Shown here in pieces: positions 1-8,322 of a stretch of DNA of 64,000 bases (position 1 is its first letter; each line of letters starts with the position of its first letter). Source of the DNA: Lachnospiraceae bacterium JLR.KK002 (GTDB lineage Bacteria > Bacillota > Clostridia > Lachnospirales > Lachnospiraceae); assembly GCA_036941025.1 (NCBI GenBank), contig JAYMNP010000001.1, forward strand, positions 3,308,501 through 3,372,500. Direction: 5' to 3'. The position numbers were made by a program, and so were the translations under genes. The notes below the pieces were generated by a model that did no database searches, was not told where the DNA came from, and saw nothing but the letters and a program-made list of their open reading frames with translations.

Positions 1-87
1 GGAATCTTGTAGATGTTCTATAAATGTGATAAACTGAACGCAGTAACAAATTCGGGATTTGTGGAAGAATTATTACTTGGAGGAAAA

Positions 88-813
88 ATGGCAGGACAAC
101 ATAATAAAATAGTAAATGTAACAGCCAAGAAAATGCTCGCCCCCGAAGGACTTTTTAGAGTGGGAGTTTCCAGAAATTGGATTGATGATAACGGGTACTT
201 TGTAATACAGATAGAATTTCAGCCTAGTGCCTATGACAAAGGTTCATATTTGAATGTTGGAATTGGTTTTTTATGGGAATCCAGTAAAGCTTTAAATGAA
301 ACATTAGCGTTTAACATCGGATATCGTGTAAGTAAAGCGGGATATGTATCATATACAGGTGATGATGCTGCCTTTGCTGAAAAGATGGAACATCTTGCAG
401 AGATTGCCATGGAAAAAGTAAGGGAATATCGTCTGTTTCGTGATATGGATTATGCAAAAGAACAAATGGAAAGCCAGTTAAATAATATACCGGAAAACAG
501 AGTGTTCTGGGAAGTATACGAATTAGCGATGCTTTGCTTTTTGAAAAGAGATTTTGAAGAAGGGAAAGATTACTTTAACCATTTTCTCCAGATACTCAAG
601 GACTCCTTTTATGTAGGAGAACTGTATATCAAATGGCATGAAGAATTATATAATCATTGTATTGAACATCTTTGTCCTGAACTAGAATCGGAAGAAACAG
701 CGTATAAAATGGTATGGGATATGATTGAACGCAGACGAAATTTCTTTTCCAGTAAACCTTCATATAAGAAATTGAAGAAAGAAATTACCTGGATAACGGC
801 ATTGAGTTCATAA
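88..813 (+). CDS. DUF4304-like hypothetical protein
   Basis: Hypothetical protein of 241 residues. The start at 88 is preceded by GGAGG at 79-83; an upstream in-frame codon at 13 has no such site. The N-terminal half (an early GLFRVGVSRNW segment, then a FQPS...YLNVGIGF strand pattern) resembles DUF4304-type proteins, whose function is unknown to me. The C-terminal half is helical and charged. There is no signal peptide or membrane segment. It is AT-rich and lies on the opposite strand to the mobile-element genes, followed 24 bp later by an acetyltransferase gene and then an NTF2-like gene, so the three look like one small cargo cluster. The family assignment is by eye only. Confidence 0.5.
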   Translation: MAGQHNKIVNVTAKKMLAPEGLFRVGVSRNWIDDNGYFVIQIEFQPSAYDKGSYLNVGIGFLWESSKALNETLAFNIGYRVSKAGYVSYTGDDAAFAEKMEHLAEIAMEKVREYRLFRDMDYAKEQMESQLNNIPENRVFWEVYELAMLCFLKRDFEEGKDYFNHFLQILKDSFYVGELYIKWHEELYNHCIEHLCPELESEETAYKMVWDMIERRRNFFSSKPSYKKLKKEITWITALSS

Positions 814-837
814 ATTCAAATTGTGAGGATGAATGTG

Positions 838-1368
838 ATGCGTGAATTGATGTTGGTTAGGCCATCTAAACTATATGCAGAACAAGTCATGTCATATAAA
901 GAAGAAATGTTACAATGTGGAGATAGTTTTGATGGTTGTGCAGGTCTTGAAGATGTCCAATCATTTGATGAGTGGATTGACTTTGAGAGAAGATTAAGAG
1001 AAAAATATAAAAGCGGATATGTTCCATCAGAAGTGTTTTTAGCGGTAAGGCGAAAAGACGATTTTGTTGTTGGTATGATTGATTTTCGACACCCATTATC
1101 GGATTTTCTCAAAAATTTTGGGGGTAATATTGGATATAGTGTTCGTCCGTCAGAAAGACGAAAAGGTTATGCGTCTGAAATGCTGGGATTAGTTTTACCT
1201 TTTTGCCGTGCGTTTGGAGAAAGCAAGGTTTTAGTAACCTGCGATAAGGGAAATGTAGCTTCGCAAAGGACGATTATTAAAAACGGTGGAGTGATGGAAA
1301 ATGAAATTGTTGATACAGTGGGATTAAGTAAAAGTGGCATTATTCAAAGATTTTGGATTTCAATATAG
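838..1368 (+). CDS. GNAT family N-acetyltransferase
   Basis: Predicted acetyl-CoA-dependent N-acetyltransferase of 176 residues; substrate unknown. The GNAT acetyl-CoA loop is visible as NIGYSVRPSERRKGYASEM, the Q/R-x-x-G-x-A signature, followed by a CDKGNVASQRTIIKNGG segment typical of motif B. Possible starts are GTG 823, ATG 829 and ATG 838; 838 is chosen because GAGG at 825-828 sits at a normal distance. It follows the DUF4304-like gene by 24 bp and is followed by an NTF2-like gene. Such proteins often acetylate small molecules or protein N-termini, but nothing here identifies the target. AT-rich codon use contrasts with the GC-richer recombinase next door. Confidence 0.85.
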   Translation: MRELMLVRPSKLYAEQVMSYKEEMLQCGDSFDGCAGLEDVQSFDEWIDFERRLREKYKSGYVPSEVFLAVRRKDDFVVGMIDFRHPLSDFLKNFGGNIGYSVRPSERRKGYASEMLGLVLPFCRAFGESKVLVTCDKGNVASQRTIIKNGGVMENEIVDTVGLSKSGIIQRFWISI

Positions 1369-1429
1369 TGTCTTTCTCAACCATTTCCAGTTTGACATAC
1401 TGGGAAATCGCAATTTAAAGGAGAAAATT

Positions 1430-1798
1430 ATGAATATAGAACAATTTTGGAAAGCCGTTCTTGCCCAAGATGAAAGAGAAATTAGAAAATACTTTCATGC
1501 AGAAGCCTATGTAAATTGGCATTGCACCAACGAGCATTTTACGGTGGATGAATATATTGTTGCGAATTGTGAGTACCCCGGAGAATGGGACGGACTCGTT
1601 GAAAGAGTAGAGATTGTGAATGACTTAATTATTACAGTTGTTCGTATCTATCCCAAAGATAGAAGTATTTCTTTTCATGTGACTTCGTTTATTCAAACAA
1701 AAAACGATAAAATTACAGCAATGGACGAATACTATGCCGATGATGGAATGGCACCACAATGGAGATTGGATAAACGCATTGGGACACCTATCAAATAA
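1430..1798 (+). CDS. NTF2-like/SnoaL-like fold protein
   Basis: Small soluble protein of 122 residues with the look of the nuclear transport factor 2-like superfamily: an N-terminal helix (IEQFWKAVLAQDEREIRKYF), an aromatic-rich WHCTNEHF segment, and a C-terminal FHVTSFIQTKNDKITAMDEYY strand pair typical of SnoaL-like cone folds. Many are small-molecule binders of unknown role, and no catalytic assignment can be made. The start at 1430 has AAAGGAG just upstream; an in-frame codon at 1334 inside the preceding gene lacks one. It ends 16 bp before a strong rho-independent terminator, which closes this three-gene plus-strand cluster. Confidence 0.7.
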   Translation: MNIEQFWKAVLAQDEREIRKYFHAEAYVNWHCTNEHFTVDEYIVANCEYPGEWDGLVERVEIVNDLIITVVRIYPKDRSISFHVTSFIQTKNDKITAMDEYYADDGMAPQWRLDKRIGTPIK

Positions 1799-1814
1799 AT
1801 CCCAGTTTATTCTG

Positions 1815-1846
1815 GAAGCCGGAGAATAGAGAACCGGCTTCTTTTT
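1815..1846 (+). terminator. Rho-independent terminator of the plus-strand cargo cluster
   Basis: Perfect 8-bp stem GAAGCCGG / CCGGCTTC with an 11-nt loop, followed by TTTTT on the plus strand. It sits directly after the NTF2-like gene and before the convergent serine-recombinase gene. Confidence 0.85.
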
Positions 1847-1900
1847 CATGTGCAGGCGGAAAGAAAACCCTTCCCCCGGAAAGAGAGAAGGGCATTGCCG

Positions 1901-3556
1901 TTATTCTGTTACCGCCGGTATCTCACCGACAAAGTTATAAATGATTTTGATTTCCTGAAATTTCTCCCCGTCAACCTTTTTCACCTCACCCACCAGAATC
2001 CGGCTGATAAGGCGGTTCAAGATACCCTCGTCCAGTTCCCGGACTGCGGCGTACTGCCGGATTTCCCGGATAAAGGTGCGGACATCGCTTTCCTGCTCGT
2101 TGGAGCGGCGCAGGGAGAGTGCCAGTTCTTTAAGCTGCTTCTGGTTTTCCTCCTGTTCCCGCTCCATTGCCGCCGTCAGCTTCACAAACCGCTGCTCGGA
2201 CAGGATTCCCTTTGCCTTGTCGGTATACAGGTTCAGGAACATATCGTCAATCTCCCGGTTCCTTGCTTCCAACCGCTCCCGTTCCTTCTCCATCTCCGAA
2301 GCGTCCGCCAGATACCGCCGCTCCATGCGGCTGCTAATCCGCTGGTAGAACGATTCCACGTCTTTCAACGCCATTGCCGCAAGTTCCTGAATATCCTTCA
2401 ATACAAGATTATACAAATCCCTTGCTTCCACCTTATGGCTGGTGCAGGCGTTCTTCCCCAGCCGGTTATACGTCTGGCAGATATAATACGCCTTGTCTAT
2501 CGGCTCCCGTTCCTCGCCGGTAAAGCGGTTCTTCCCGGTTCTGCCCACTTTCTCATAGCGTACCTGCATGGACTTCCCACAGGTGGCGCAGTAGATAATG
2601 CCGTGGAACAGGTTATAGAAGGGGCAGGCGTTCCCCTCCATGATGGGAGGGCGGCGGTCAATGAGTTCCTGCACCTTCTCCCAGTCCTCCGGGCTTATGA
2701 TAGCTTCATGGCAGCCCTCAAGCACTTCCCATTCCTCACGGGGAATGATGTCATAGGTATTGGAGCGGATTTCCTTCTGGTGTGTCTGGCAGACAAGATG
2801 TGCGCCCTTGTAAAATGGGTTCCGCAGGATATGGCTAATCCTTGCGCTCCCCCACGAATAATAATTCACGTCACATTCCGTATTGCTTTTTACCCGTGTG
2901 ATGGGGATTTTATCCTCCATCAGTTGTTTGGCTATCCGCATACACCCCCAGCCGTTTAAGGCAAGGTCAAAAATTTTACGGATAGTCGGCGCAGTGTCCG
3001 GGTCAAGGATAAGATGCCCCTTTTCCTCCGGGTCACGCATCAGACCAAGGGGCGGCTGCCCGCCGCAAAACTTCCCCTGGCGGGAGCGTGTCATTCGTCC
3101 AGCCAGCACTTTCTTTGAAATATCCCGGCTGTACATGTCATTCAGGATATTTTTGAACGGCGTAATATCCATCTCCTGACGGGTCAGGCTGTCCACGCCG
3201 TCCGTGACCGCAATATACCTTACATTGTGCTTTGGGAAAAAGATTTCGATATAACTGCCCGCTTCAATGTAGTTCCTCCCAAGCCTTGACAGGTCTTTGG
3301 TTATCACGCAGCCGACCTTCCCCGCTTCAATGTCGGCAATCAGACGCTTAAACGAAGGGCGGTTGAAATTCCTTCCCGTATACCCGTCATCAACGTAATA
3401 CTCATACCGGGGCATACCGTTCTTTTCAGCGTAATCCTTCAGCAAAAGCTTCTGGTTCGAGATACTCATGCTCTCATTCTGGCTGCCGTCATCAAGGGAA
3501 ATCCTGCAATAGAGGGCGGTTATTTTTTGATTCAATAGATGATTTTTCCTGCTCAT
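1901..3556 (-). CDS. Large serine recombinase (TnpX/TndX-like)
   Basis: Site-specific recombinase of 551 residues that would excise and integrate the mobile element. The resolvase domain lies at about 10-160, with the catalytic Ser20 in the YCRIS motif and the conserved DLSRLGRNYIE arginine region. A recombinase domain follows (ILRNPFYKG), then a zinc ribbon beginning CATCGKSM, and a C-terminal coiled coil with a leucine-rich tail. This is the usual layout of TnpX (Tn4451) and TndX (Tn5397) proteins. AAGGAG precedes the start. The gene lies in a block with tnpW-, MobV- and tnpV-like genes, the gene set of Tn4451-type mobilizable elements. TnpX-type enzymes act at GA dinucleotides, which matches the junction seen in virD4 near 10,368. 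Confidence 0.93.
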   Translation of the reverse strand: MSRKNHLLNQKITALYCRISLDDGSQNESMSISNQKLLLKDYAEKNGMPRYEYYVDDGYTGRNFNRPSFKRLIADIEAGKVGCVITKDLSRLGRNYIEAGSYIEIFFPKHNVRYIAVTDGVDSLTRQEMDITPFKNILNDMYSRDISKKVLAGRMTRSRQGKFCGGQPPLGLMRDPEEKGHLILDPDTAPTIRKIFDLALNGWGCMRIAKQLMEDKIPITRVKSNTECDVNYYSWGSARISHILRNPFYKGAHLVCQTHQKEIRSNTYDIIPREEWEVLEGCHEAIISPEDWEKVQELIDRRPPIMEGNACPFYNLFHGIIYCATCGKSMQVRYEKVGRTGKNRFTGEEREPIDKAYYICQTYNRLGKNACTSHKVEARDLYNLVLKDIQELAAMALKDVESFYQRISSRMERRYLADASEMEKERERLEARNREIDDMFLNLYTDKAKGILSEQRFVKLTAAMEREQEENQKQLKELALSLRRSNEQESDVRTFIREIRQYAAVRELDEGILNRLISRILVGEVKKVDGEKFQEIKIIYNFVGEIPAVTE

Positions 3557-3665
3557 AGGCTTCTCCTTCTATGAACAGGGACACGATACTATGATAATAC
3601 CATGCCCCCGCCATTCTTTCAACTGTTTTCTGCAAGATTCCCGGTTTTTCTCCGGTTTCCGTCCT

Positions 3666-3839
3666 TTAGCTGGCTTGCCGTTTTTGCCATTCCTCAAACC
3701 GTTCACAGGTCTGCCGTTCAATAAGCTGCTCAAAGGCTTCCCGCATGGTCTGGCTTCCCGCAAACTCACGGGACACGATAAACTGTACTTTTTTATTTTT
3801 CTTCCGGTTCTGCGCCGGATAAACTGTTTGTTTTGCCAT
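3666..3839 (-). CDS. tnpW: TnpW-like transposon-encoded small protein
   Basis: Protein of 57 residues with a basic N-terminus (NRKKNKK), a short strand (VQFIVSREF) and an amphipathic helix (TMREAFEQLIERQ). The shape fits the TnpW family carried by Tn4451-type and Tn1549-type elements; its function is not established. The start at 3839 is preferred because GGAGGG lies at the right distance; ATG 3845 is too close to it. It lies about 110 bp upstream of the recombinase gene in the same orientation, so the two may be co-transcribed. The family name is moderate confidence; the gene itself is well supported by its ribosome-binding site. Confidence 0.65.
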   Translation of the reverse strand: MAKQTVYPAQNRKKNKKVQFIVSREFAGSQTMREAFEQLIERQTCERFEEWQKRQAS

Positions 3840-3916
3840 AGGCATTTCCCTCCATAAAGATACCCGGAGCGTTTCCGTCCGGGTGTGATAGCGTGGACTG
3901 CCGGGCAGGCGGGAGC

Positions 3917-4221
3917 CTGACAACGGGGGCTGACAACGGACGTTAAAAAACTCCGCACACAAAACCCGGCTTTCCGTTTTCTGTTCTGATTGATTTTCTT
4001 TCTATTTTTCCGTTGCTTTCGTTGTCAGGAAAAGAAAAAGCCCGGAAATACGGCATTTGCAGCCTCTCTTCCCGGCAACGGGCCTGACAACGGGAGGGGC
4101 AACCAGCCGGCAACCGGCTACGCTTTTCCCCCTTCCAGCCATTCCTTTGGCAGCCCAAGCTGGACGGCCTCCCCTTCGGGCAAAGGCTGGAAACCCGATT
4201 TCCCATGCCCTCCGTTGTCAG
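3917..4221. repeat. Five copies of CTGACAACG in both orientations
   Basis: The 9-mer CTGACAACG occurs at 3917-3925, 3930-3938 and 4084-4092, and its complement CGTTGTCAG at 4020-4028 and 4213-4221. The cluster fills the roughly 280-bp gap between tnpW and the helicase gene and runs into the end of that gene. I see no gene in the gap. Clustered short sites next to primase and helicase genes could be an element replication origin or protein-binding array; this is inference. Confidence 0.6.
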
Positions 4222-5542
4222 GCGGCTCCGCCCGTTCCCAGCCCTTCTGCCGGTTATAGGGCGGCGGGAAATGCCGTGGATTCTCAAAGGCTTTCCAGCC
4301 CGCCGCATAATTCTTCATGATGGAGTTAATATCACGAATGTCATACTGCTTCGGTTCCTCATAATCCGGGTGTCCCAGCCCTTCATGGTAGATTTGCAGG
4401 GAGCAGACCATCTTCCCTCCGTACCCGTCCAAAAAGTTCAGAATCCGGGTGGCGAGGGTGTCCTCCGGCATGAATGACCGCTGGTGTTCTTTCAGATATT
4501 TCTCCATTGCCGGGCTTAATTTCAGCTTTACATCCCCCTTCCGGTAAACCTCCATGACCTCCGCCCACATCTGCCCGATATAGGCTCTGGAAGCGGCTTC
4601 ATCTTCCAGAATGTGAACCTCCGCCGCTTCCGCCTGCACCTGCACCGGCAGGAAACGCCGGTTCCCGGTTCGGTCAAGGGGCAGGAAGTCCAGCGTGTTG
4701 GAAGTTCCGGCAAACACGCACTGCCGCTTATGGTCTTTTGGGTGGACTTCATAAGGGGCTTTGTAGGTTTCCTTCTGGCGGCTCAAAAAGGACTTAATAT
4801 CCTCAATGCTCTTTGCGTTCGCCGTGGCAATCATTTCTGACATTTCAATAATCCAATGCCCTTGCAGTTTCCGGTATACGTTGTCATCGTCCAGCTTCCG
4901 CAGGTCATCGGAAAACCACTCATCACGGACAGCAAGGAACCGGAAGAAGGTGGACTTCCCGGCTCCCTGGCCGCCCACCAGACAGAGCATGACCTCAAAC
5001 TTTGTCCCCGGCTTGAATACCCGTGCCACCGCCCCCAGCATGAACAGCAGGAGGACTTCGTAATTGTAATCGCTCACCTCCGCACCGAGGAAATGGCGCA
5101 GGGCATAGCGCACCCGCTCCGTCCCGTCCCATTGCAGGCTGTTCAGGTAATCACGGACAGGGTGATACCGGTATTCATTGGCGGCTACCTTGATAGCCCC
5201 CTCAATCCGCTTCTCTGATGTCAGCCCGTAGTGTTCCTCCAAATACAGAACTAAATATTGAATATCCACGTCCGTCAGCCGGTTCCCGTCCCGATACCAG
5301 CCAAGGGGCTTCACAATGTCAACCCGGTCAGTCAGGAGGTTGCTGCTGAACGCCCCTCGAAGCAGCGGGTCATGCAAAAACACCGCCCTGTAATTCCCCG
5401 GCGTGTTGGCGGTCTGCCCCTTCTGGGTGGTTTCCAGCATCTGCCGGACTTCCCCCACCGTCTTTTCACCGTCCATGCTGTCTATGGCTGTTCCCACGGC
5501 TTGCCTGACCTCTGGCGGCAAACTTTGATACCCTCCGCTCAA
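4118..5542 (-). CDS. VapE/VirE-family replicative helicase-like ATPase
   Basis: Virulence-associated-E family protein of about 474 residues. The P-loop is LCLVGGQGAGKSTFFRFLA, with downstream SDDLRKLDDDNVYRKL and IIEMSEMI (Walker B-like) and FAGTSNTLDFLPLDRTGNRRFLPV, the hallmark C-terminal block of phage/plasmid primase-helicases. It would unwind the element's DNA together with the CHC2 primase encoded upstream, whose 3' end it overlaps. The start is probably TTG 5542, because AAGGAGG ends at 5552; ATG 5563 has no good site and lies in front of that AAGGAGG. The mobile-element context (relaxase, primase, recombinase) suggests a role in replication after excision. The C-terminus ends in a proline/glycine-rich tail. 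Confidence 0.88.
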   Translation of the reverse strand: MSGGYQSLPPEVRQAVGTAIDSMDGEKTVGEVRQMLETTQKGQTANTPGNYRAVFLHDPLLRGAFSSNLLTDRVDIVKPLGWYRDGNRLTDVDIQYLVLYLEEHYGLTSEKRIEGAIKVAANEYRYHPVRDYLNSLQWDGTERVRYALRHFLGAEVSDYNYEVLLLFMLGAVARVFKPGTKFEVMLCLVGGQGAGKSTFFRFLAVRDEWFSDDLRKLDDDNVYRKLQGHWIIEMSEMIATANAKSIEDIKSFLSRQKETYKAPYEVHPKDHKRQCVFAGTSNTLDFLPLDRTGNRRFLPVQVQAEAAEVHILEDEAASRAYIGQMWAEVMEVYRKGDVKLKLSPAMEKYLKEHQRSFMPEDTLATRILNFLDGYGGKMVCSLQIYHEGLGHPDYEEPKQYDIRDINSIMKNYAAGWKAFENPRHFPPPYNRQKGWERAEPPDNGGHGKSGFQPLPEGEAVQLGLPKEWLEGGKA

Positions 5543-6092
5543 TCCGTTCCACCTCCTTCCCATGCCCCGTGATGACTGCGGCTTTTTCCTCCTTTGTCCC
5601 GGTCAGCAGCGTGTCTAAAAGATAACCCACATACTCCCGTTTCTGCATGGCTTCCACAAACAGCGGGTTCCACCCGTCCCCCGGCGATTTCGGCGCATAT
5701 GCCGTTTCCCACCGCTCCAACAGATGGAGATAATCACTAAGCACCCGGAAGCATTTCCGCTCCGCCTGCAAGAACCGCAGTTCTGCCGACACGCTCCGTC
5801 TTGCCGGTTTTGGGGAAGCCCGCCCCCGGCTGTCATAAGAAATGCCAAAATCTGAAGCCAGCTTTTTCGCCGCTTCCAGACCGGGCAGCCCGTAAAGCCT
5901 TGCCACAAAGTCAATCACGTCCCCGTCCGCCTGGCAGCCGAAGCAGTGGAACCGCTTATCCACCTTCAAGCTGGGATTCCTGTCATCATGGAACGGGCAG
6001 CACGCCATGCCGTTTCTCCCTACCCGGATTCCATAATGCTCCGCCGCCTGCCTTGCCGTTACATTTTCCTTTACTGCTTCAAATACATTCAT
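5466..6092 (-). CDS. CHC2 zinc-finger primase-like protein
   Basis: DnaG-type zinc-binding domain protein of 208 residues. The CHC2 finger is visible near the N-terminus as C32-P-F-H35 and C50-F-G-C53, followed by DGDVIDFVARLYG, the usual helix after the finger. The Toprim catalytic core of DnaG is absent, so this is either a primase accessory or part of a split primase working with the VapE-type ATPase downstream. The start at 6092 follows GGGAAGGGA; an in-frame ATG at 6134 lacks support. The C-terminal half is arginine-rich. The 3' end overlaps the start of the helicase gene, implying translational coupling. Confidence 0.85.
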   Translation of the reverse strand: MNVFEAVKENVTARQAAEHYGIRVGRNGMACCPFHDDRNPSLKVDKRFHCFGCQADGDVIDFVARLYGLPGLEAAKKLASDFGISYDSRGRASPKPARRSVSAELRFLQAERKCFRVLSDYLHLLERWETAYAPKSPGDGWNPLFVEAMQKREYVGYLLDTLLTGTKEEKAAVITGHGKEVERIERRVSKFAARGQASRGNSHRQHGR

Positions 6093-6150
6093 ACCGTCCC
6101 TTCCCGGAAATAAAAAAGCATCTGCCATCTCCACACGGAAAGCAAATGCT

Positions 6151-7530
6151 TCAAATCTCCATCTCTTTTTTTGTTGCTGCCCTTACGTTCCTGCGCTCCC
6201 GGTTCGCCCGGTCTGCTTCCATTTTCCCCCTTGCAAGCCTGTCCTTCATGGATTCCCTCGCCTTCTCTTTAATCTGCTCCTTATTTGCACGGCTCACCTC
6301 CGGTTTTTGGAGCGCCGACTGGACTTTCCTTAACACTTTCTGCGCCGCATTTTTAAGCTGCTCCTGAACCGTACACAGGCACTTCACGGCGAAATCCCTT
6401 TTCTCCTGCGGGGCTTTCCGTTCCGGCGAAGCCAGCCACTTTTTGTAATCCTCCACCGCCCGGATGTCCTCCTTCTGCGTTTCCGCCCGGACGGTATCCG
6501 CCACAACTTCGCAGGCTTTCTCATAAGCCGTGTCCGCCACTTCCTCCACCAGCGATTCTATGTCTGCAATCTTCATGGTGACCGTGGCAAGGGCTGCCTG
6601 TTTTTCAGAGAGTTCCCGCTCCTTTTCCTCAATCAGCCCCTCCTGTTTTTCCAGTTCCTTTTCTTTCTCGGAAACAGCTTTTGCGGCTTTATCAAACCTC
6701 TTTTCCTGCTCTGCTATGGCTCTGGTATTCTGTGTGAAAATTTCCCTCTGTGCGGAGATTGCTTCTTTCTGCTTTTCAATGATAAAGTCCTGCTTTTCCA
6801 GATAGCCCCTGCCGCCGTAACTCGGCTCTGTCTGCAAATGTAAACTGTGCTTCGCACAAATGCGAAAAAGCATCTTCCGGCACTCCGCATCAAAGGTCTG
6901 CTTGCGGTTATTGTTCCTGCCTTTCTTCTTATCCGGGTCAGGGAGCGGCACCCCCAGTTCTTCCAGCGCCTTTTCCTGCTGGGGGCATAATTCCCCATAC
7001 CTGTTTTTGCAATCGAATACATGGCGTTCATGGATATGCGGAGTGCCTTCGTCAAGGTGGAGCGCCCAGTCCAATATGTGGACGTGGGAGCCGAACCTTT
7101 CCTCCATCTCCGCAAAAAATTCCACTGCAATCTCTGCCAGCAGCTCCCCCGGAACAGATTCCTCTACTGTGCCAATCTGGTAAATGCTTTCTTCCGGGCA
7201 GGTCTTATTGCTGGTGAGCAGGTCATCCACCGTCCGGTTGCGCTCAGTATGCCTGTTTTTTTCGTTCCGCCCGTTCTGTGCCTGCACATGGTCAGCATAA
7301 TGCTCATAGTAATAAATCCTTTCAATCTTCTCAAAAGAATAATCGTTTTCCCCGCCCCTCTCCCTTGTCCGGGCGGAGGATAAGCCGGTGTAGCAGTCCC
7401 AGTAAATATTCTGTTTTGTCCGCTCCGTGTCGATATGTTCACTGTTTGCCACGTCAAATCTCCGGTCATTGTGTTTGGGATTGTAAGCGCCGTTTTTCCC
7501 GGCCCTGCCGTTGTGTCTGGTCAGCTTCAT
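6151..7530 (-). CDS. MobV-type relaxase (TnpZ-like mobilization protein)
   Basis: Plasmid recombination/mobilization (Pre/Mob) family relaxase of 459 residues. The metal-binding motif HLDEGTPHIHERHV (H-x-D-E-x-T-P-H-x-H) is intact at about 158-171, and an early RHN..RAGKNGAYNPKHN segment resembles motif I. Residues about 255-330 form a long charged coiled coil. It would nick the element's oriT and pilot the strand into a recipient, using the conjugation system of a co-resident ICE. Tn4451 encodes a relaxase of this class (TnpZ). The roughly 490-bp GC-rich gap directly upstream, with an inverted repeat and short tandem units, is the natural place for oriT. Confidence 0.87.
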   Translation of the reverse strand: MKLTRHNGRAGKNGAYNPKHNDRRFDVANSEHIDTERTKQNIYWDCYTGLSSARTRERGGENDYSFEKIERIYYYEHYADHVQAQNGRNEKNRHTERNRTVDDLLTSNKTCPEESIYQIGTVEESVPGELLAEIAVEFFAEMEERFGSHVHILDWALHLDEGTPHIHERHVFDCKNRYGELCPQQEKALEELGVPLPDPDKKKGRNNNRKQTFDAECRKMLFRICAKHSLHLQTEPSYGGRGYLEKQDFIIEKQKEAISAQREIFTQNTRAIAEQEKRFDKAAKAVSEKEKELEKQEGLIEEKERELSEKQAALATVTMKIADIESLVEEVADTAYEKACEVVADTVRAETQKEDIRAVEDYKKWLASPERKAPQEKRDFAVKCLCTVQEQLKNAAQKVLRKVQSALQKPEVSRANKEQIKEKARESMKDRLARGKMEADRANRERRNVRAATKKEMEI

Positions 7531-8016
7531 CCTGTCCTCCTTCTTTTCAAGTTTCTCTCTGCGGGAAAGGCAGCTTTGCTGCCGAATCTGCCGGTTTCTG
7601 CGCCAGATAATACCCAGTACGAATTGGCGCAGGCGCCAACTCTAGCTGGGCAAGGCGTTTCACCCTTGACCCGATAAGGACTGCCGCCCTTAACCCGCCA
7701 ATGGGCGTTGCCCCTTGACCCCAACAGGGCTGCTGCGCCCCTGTACCCCGCATAAAAGGTTGCCGCCAACGTGAGTGCGCTGCGCCCGCCCACGTCAAAG
7801 ACGGCTCCCTTTTTCCGTATCAGAAAATCAGAACGCGCCGCGCTCGTTCTGATTTCCCACAGAAACCGCAGCCATGCCCCATGACAGCCGGAAAAACACG
7901 CCCAAAACAGGCATTTCCGCCGTCCGGGGCTTCCCTGATGTCTGATACCTCCACCGTGAACCACGGGGAAAATACCGGCTCCGCACCCGTTGTTTTGACC
8001 GTAAAACGCCCCCAAA
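7531..8016. other. Gene-free region upstream of the relaxase; candidate oriT
   Basis: I see no supported gene here. It contains a perfect inverted repeat TTGGCGC-AG-GCGCCAA at 7624-7639. Next to it, at about 7648-7750, are four imperfect tandem units of roughly 23-28 bp built around GGGTCAAGGGGC-like sequence on the minus strand, each able to form a small hairpin. The position next to a MobV relaxase gene makes it a candidate transfer origin, but I do not recognise a published nick sequence. Confidence 0.45.
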
Positions 8017-8322
8017 TCAGGCAATATCCTTCCCGCCCGGCAAGGGCTTGAAGCCGTGTTCTTTGGCATATGCCCTCGCCGCCGCCCGCCGTTCCTCACT
8101 GTAAGGAGGAACCAGCCGGATAGACAGCCGGGACTTATCCAGAACATAGGCCACGCTCCCTTCCGGCGTGGACTTCTCCAAATGGCACAGGAGCGGATAT
8201 TTTTTGCTGAACTCCGCCAGATGCCGCTTCAAGTCCGCATTAAATGTGTAAATACTGGCTTCCTTCTCACCCTCGTTGAAGTTAACAATCGTTTCCTTTT
8301 CATACTTAGACGGCTTTCCCAT
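8017..8322 (-). CDS. Conserved small mobile-element protein
   Basis: Protein of 101 residues, function unknown. It begins MGKPSKYEKETIVNFNEGEK, continues with an EASIYTFNADLKRHL segment, and ends with a basic YSEERRAAARAYAKEHGF helix. No signal peptide or membrane segment. The start at 8322 has GGGAGGG just upstream; the in-frame codon at 8448 lies inside the preceding gene. It overlaps the 3' end of the upstream small gene by 17 bp, so the pair is likely translated together. From memory, similar proteins accompany relaxase modules in Clostridia, but I cannot name a family. Confidence 0.7.
   Translation of the reverse strand: MGKPSKYEKETIVNFNEGEKEASIYTFNADLKRHLAEFSKKYPLLCHLEKSTPEGSVAYVLDKSRLSIRLVPPYSEERRAAARAYAKEHGFKPLPGGKDIA

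Noticed and set aside
1850..2959. Long plus-strand open frame of 369 codons
   Set aside because: It is antisense to the serine recombinase, whose catalytic motifs are intact; the peptide has no recognisable domain.
3569..3958. Minus-strand 129-codon frame overlapping tnpW
   Set aside because: Different frame from the GGAGG-preceded tnpW-like gene; sequence is low-complexity and without any recognisable domain.
7527..8147. Minus-strand open frame of 206 codons covering the gap before the relaxase
   Set aside because: Composition is Gly/Arg/Cys-rich as expected from GC-rich non-coding DNA, there is no convincing ribosome-binding site, and it overlaps the repeats proposed as oriT.
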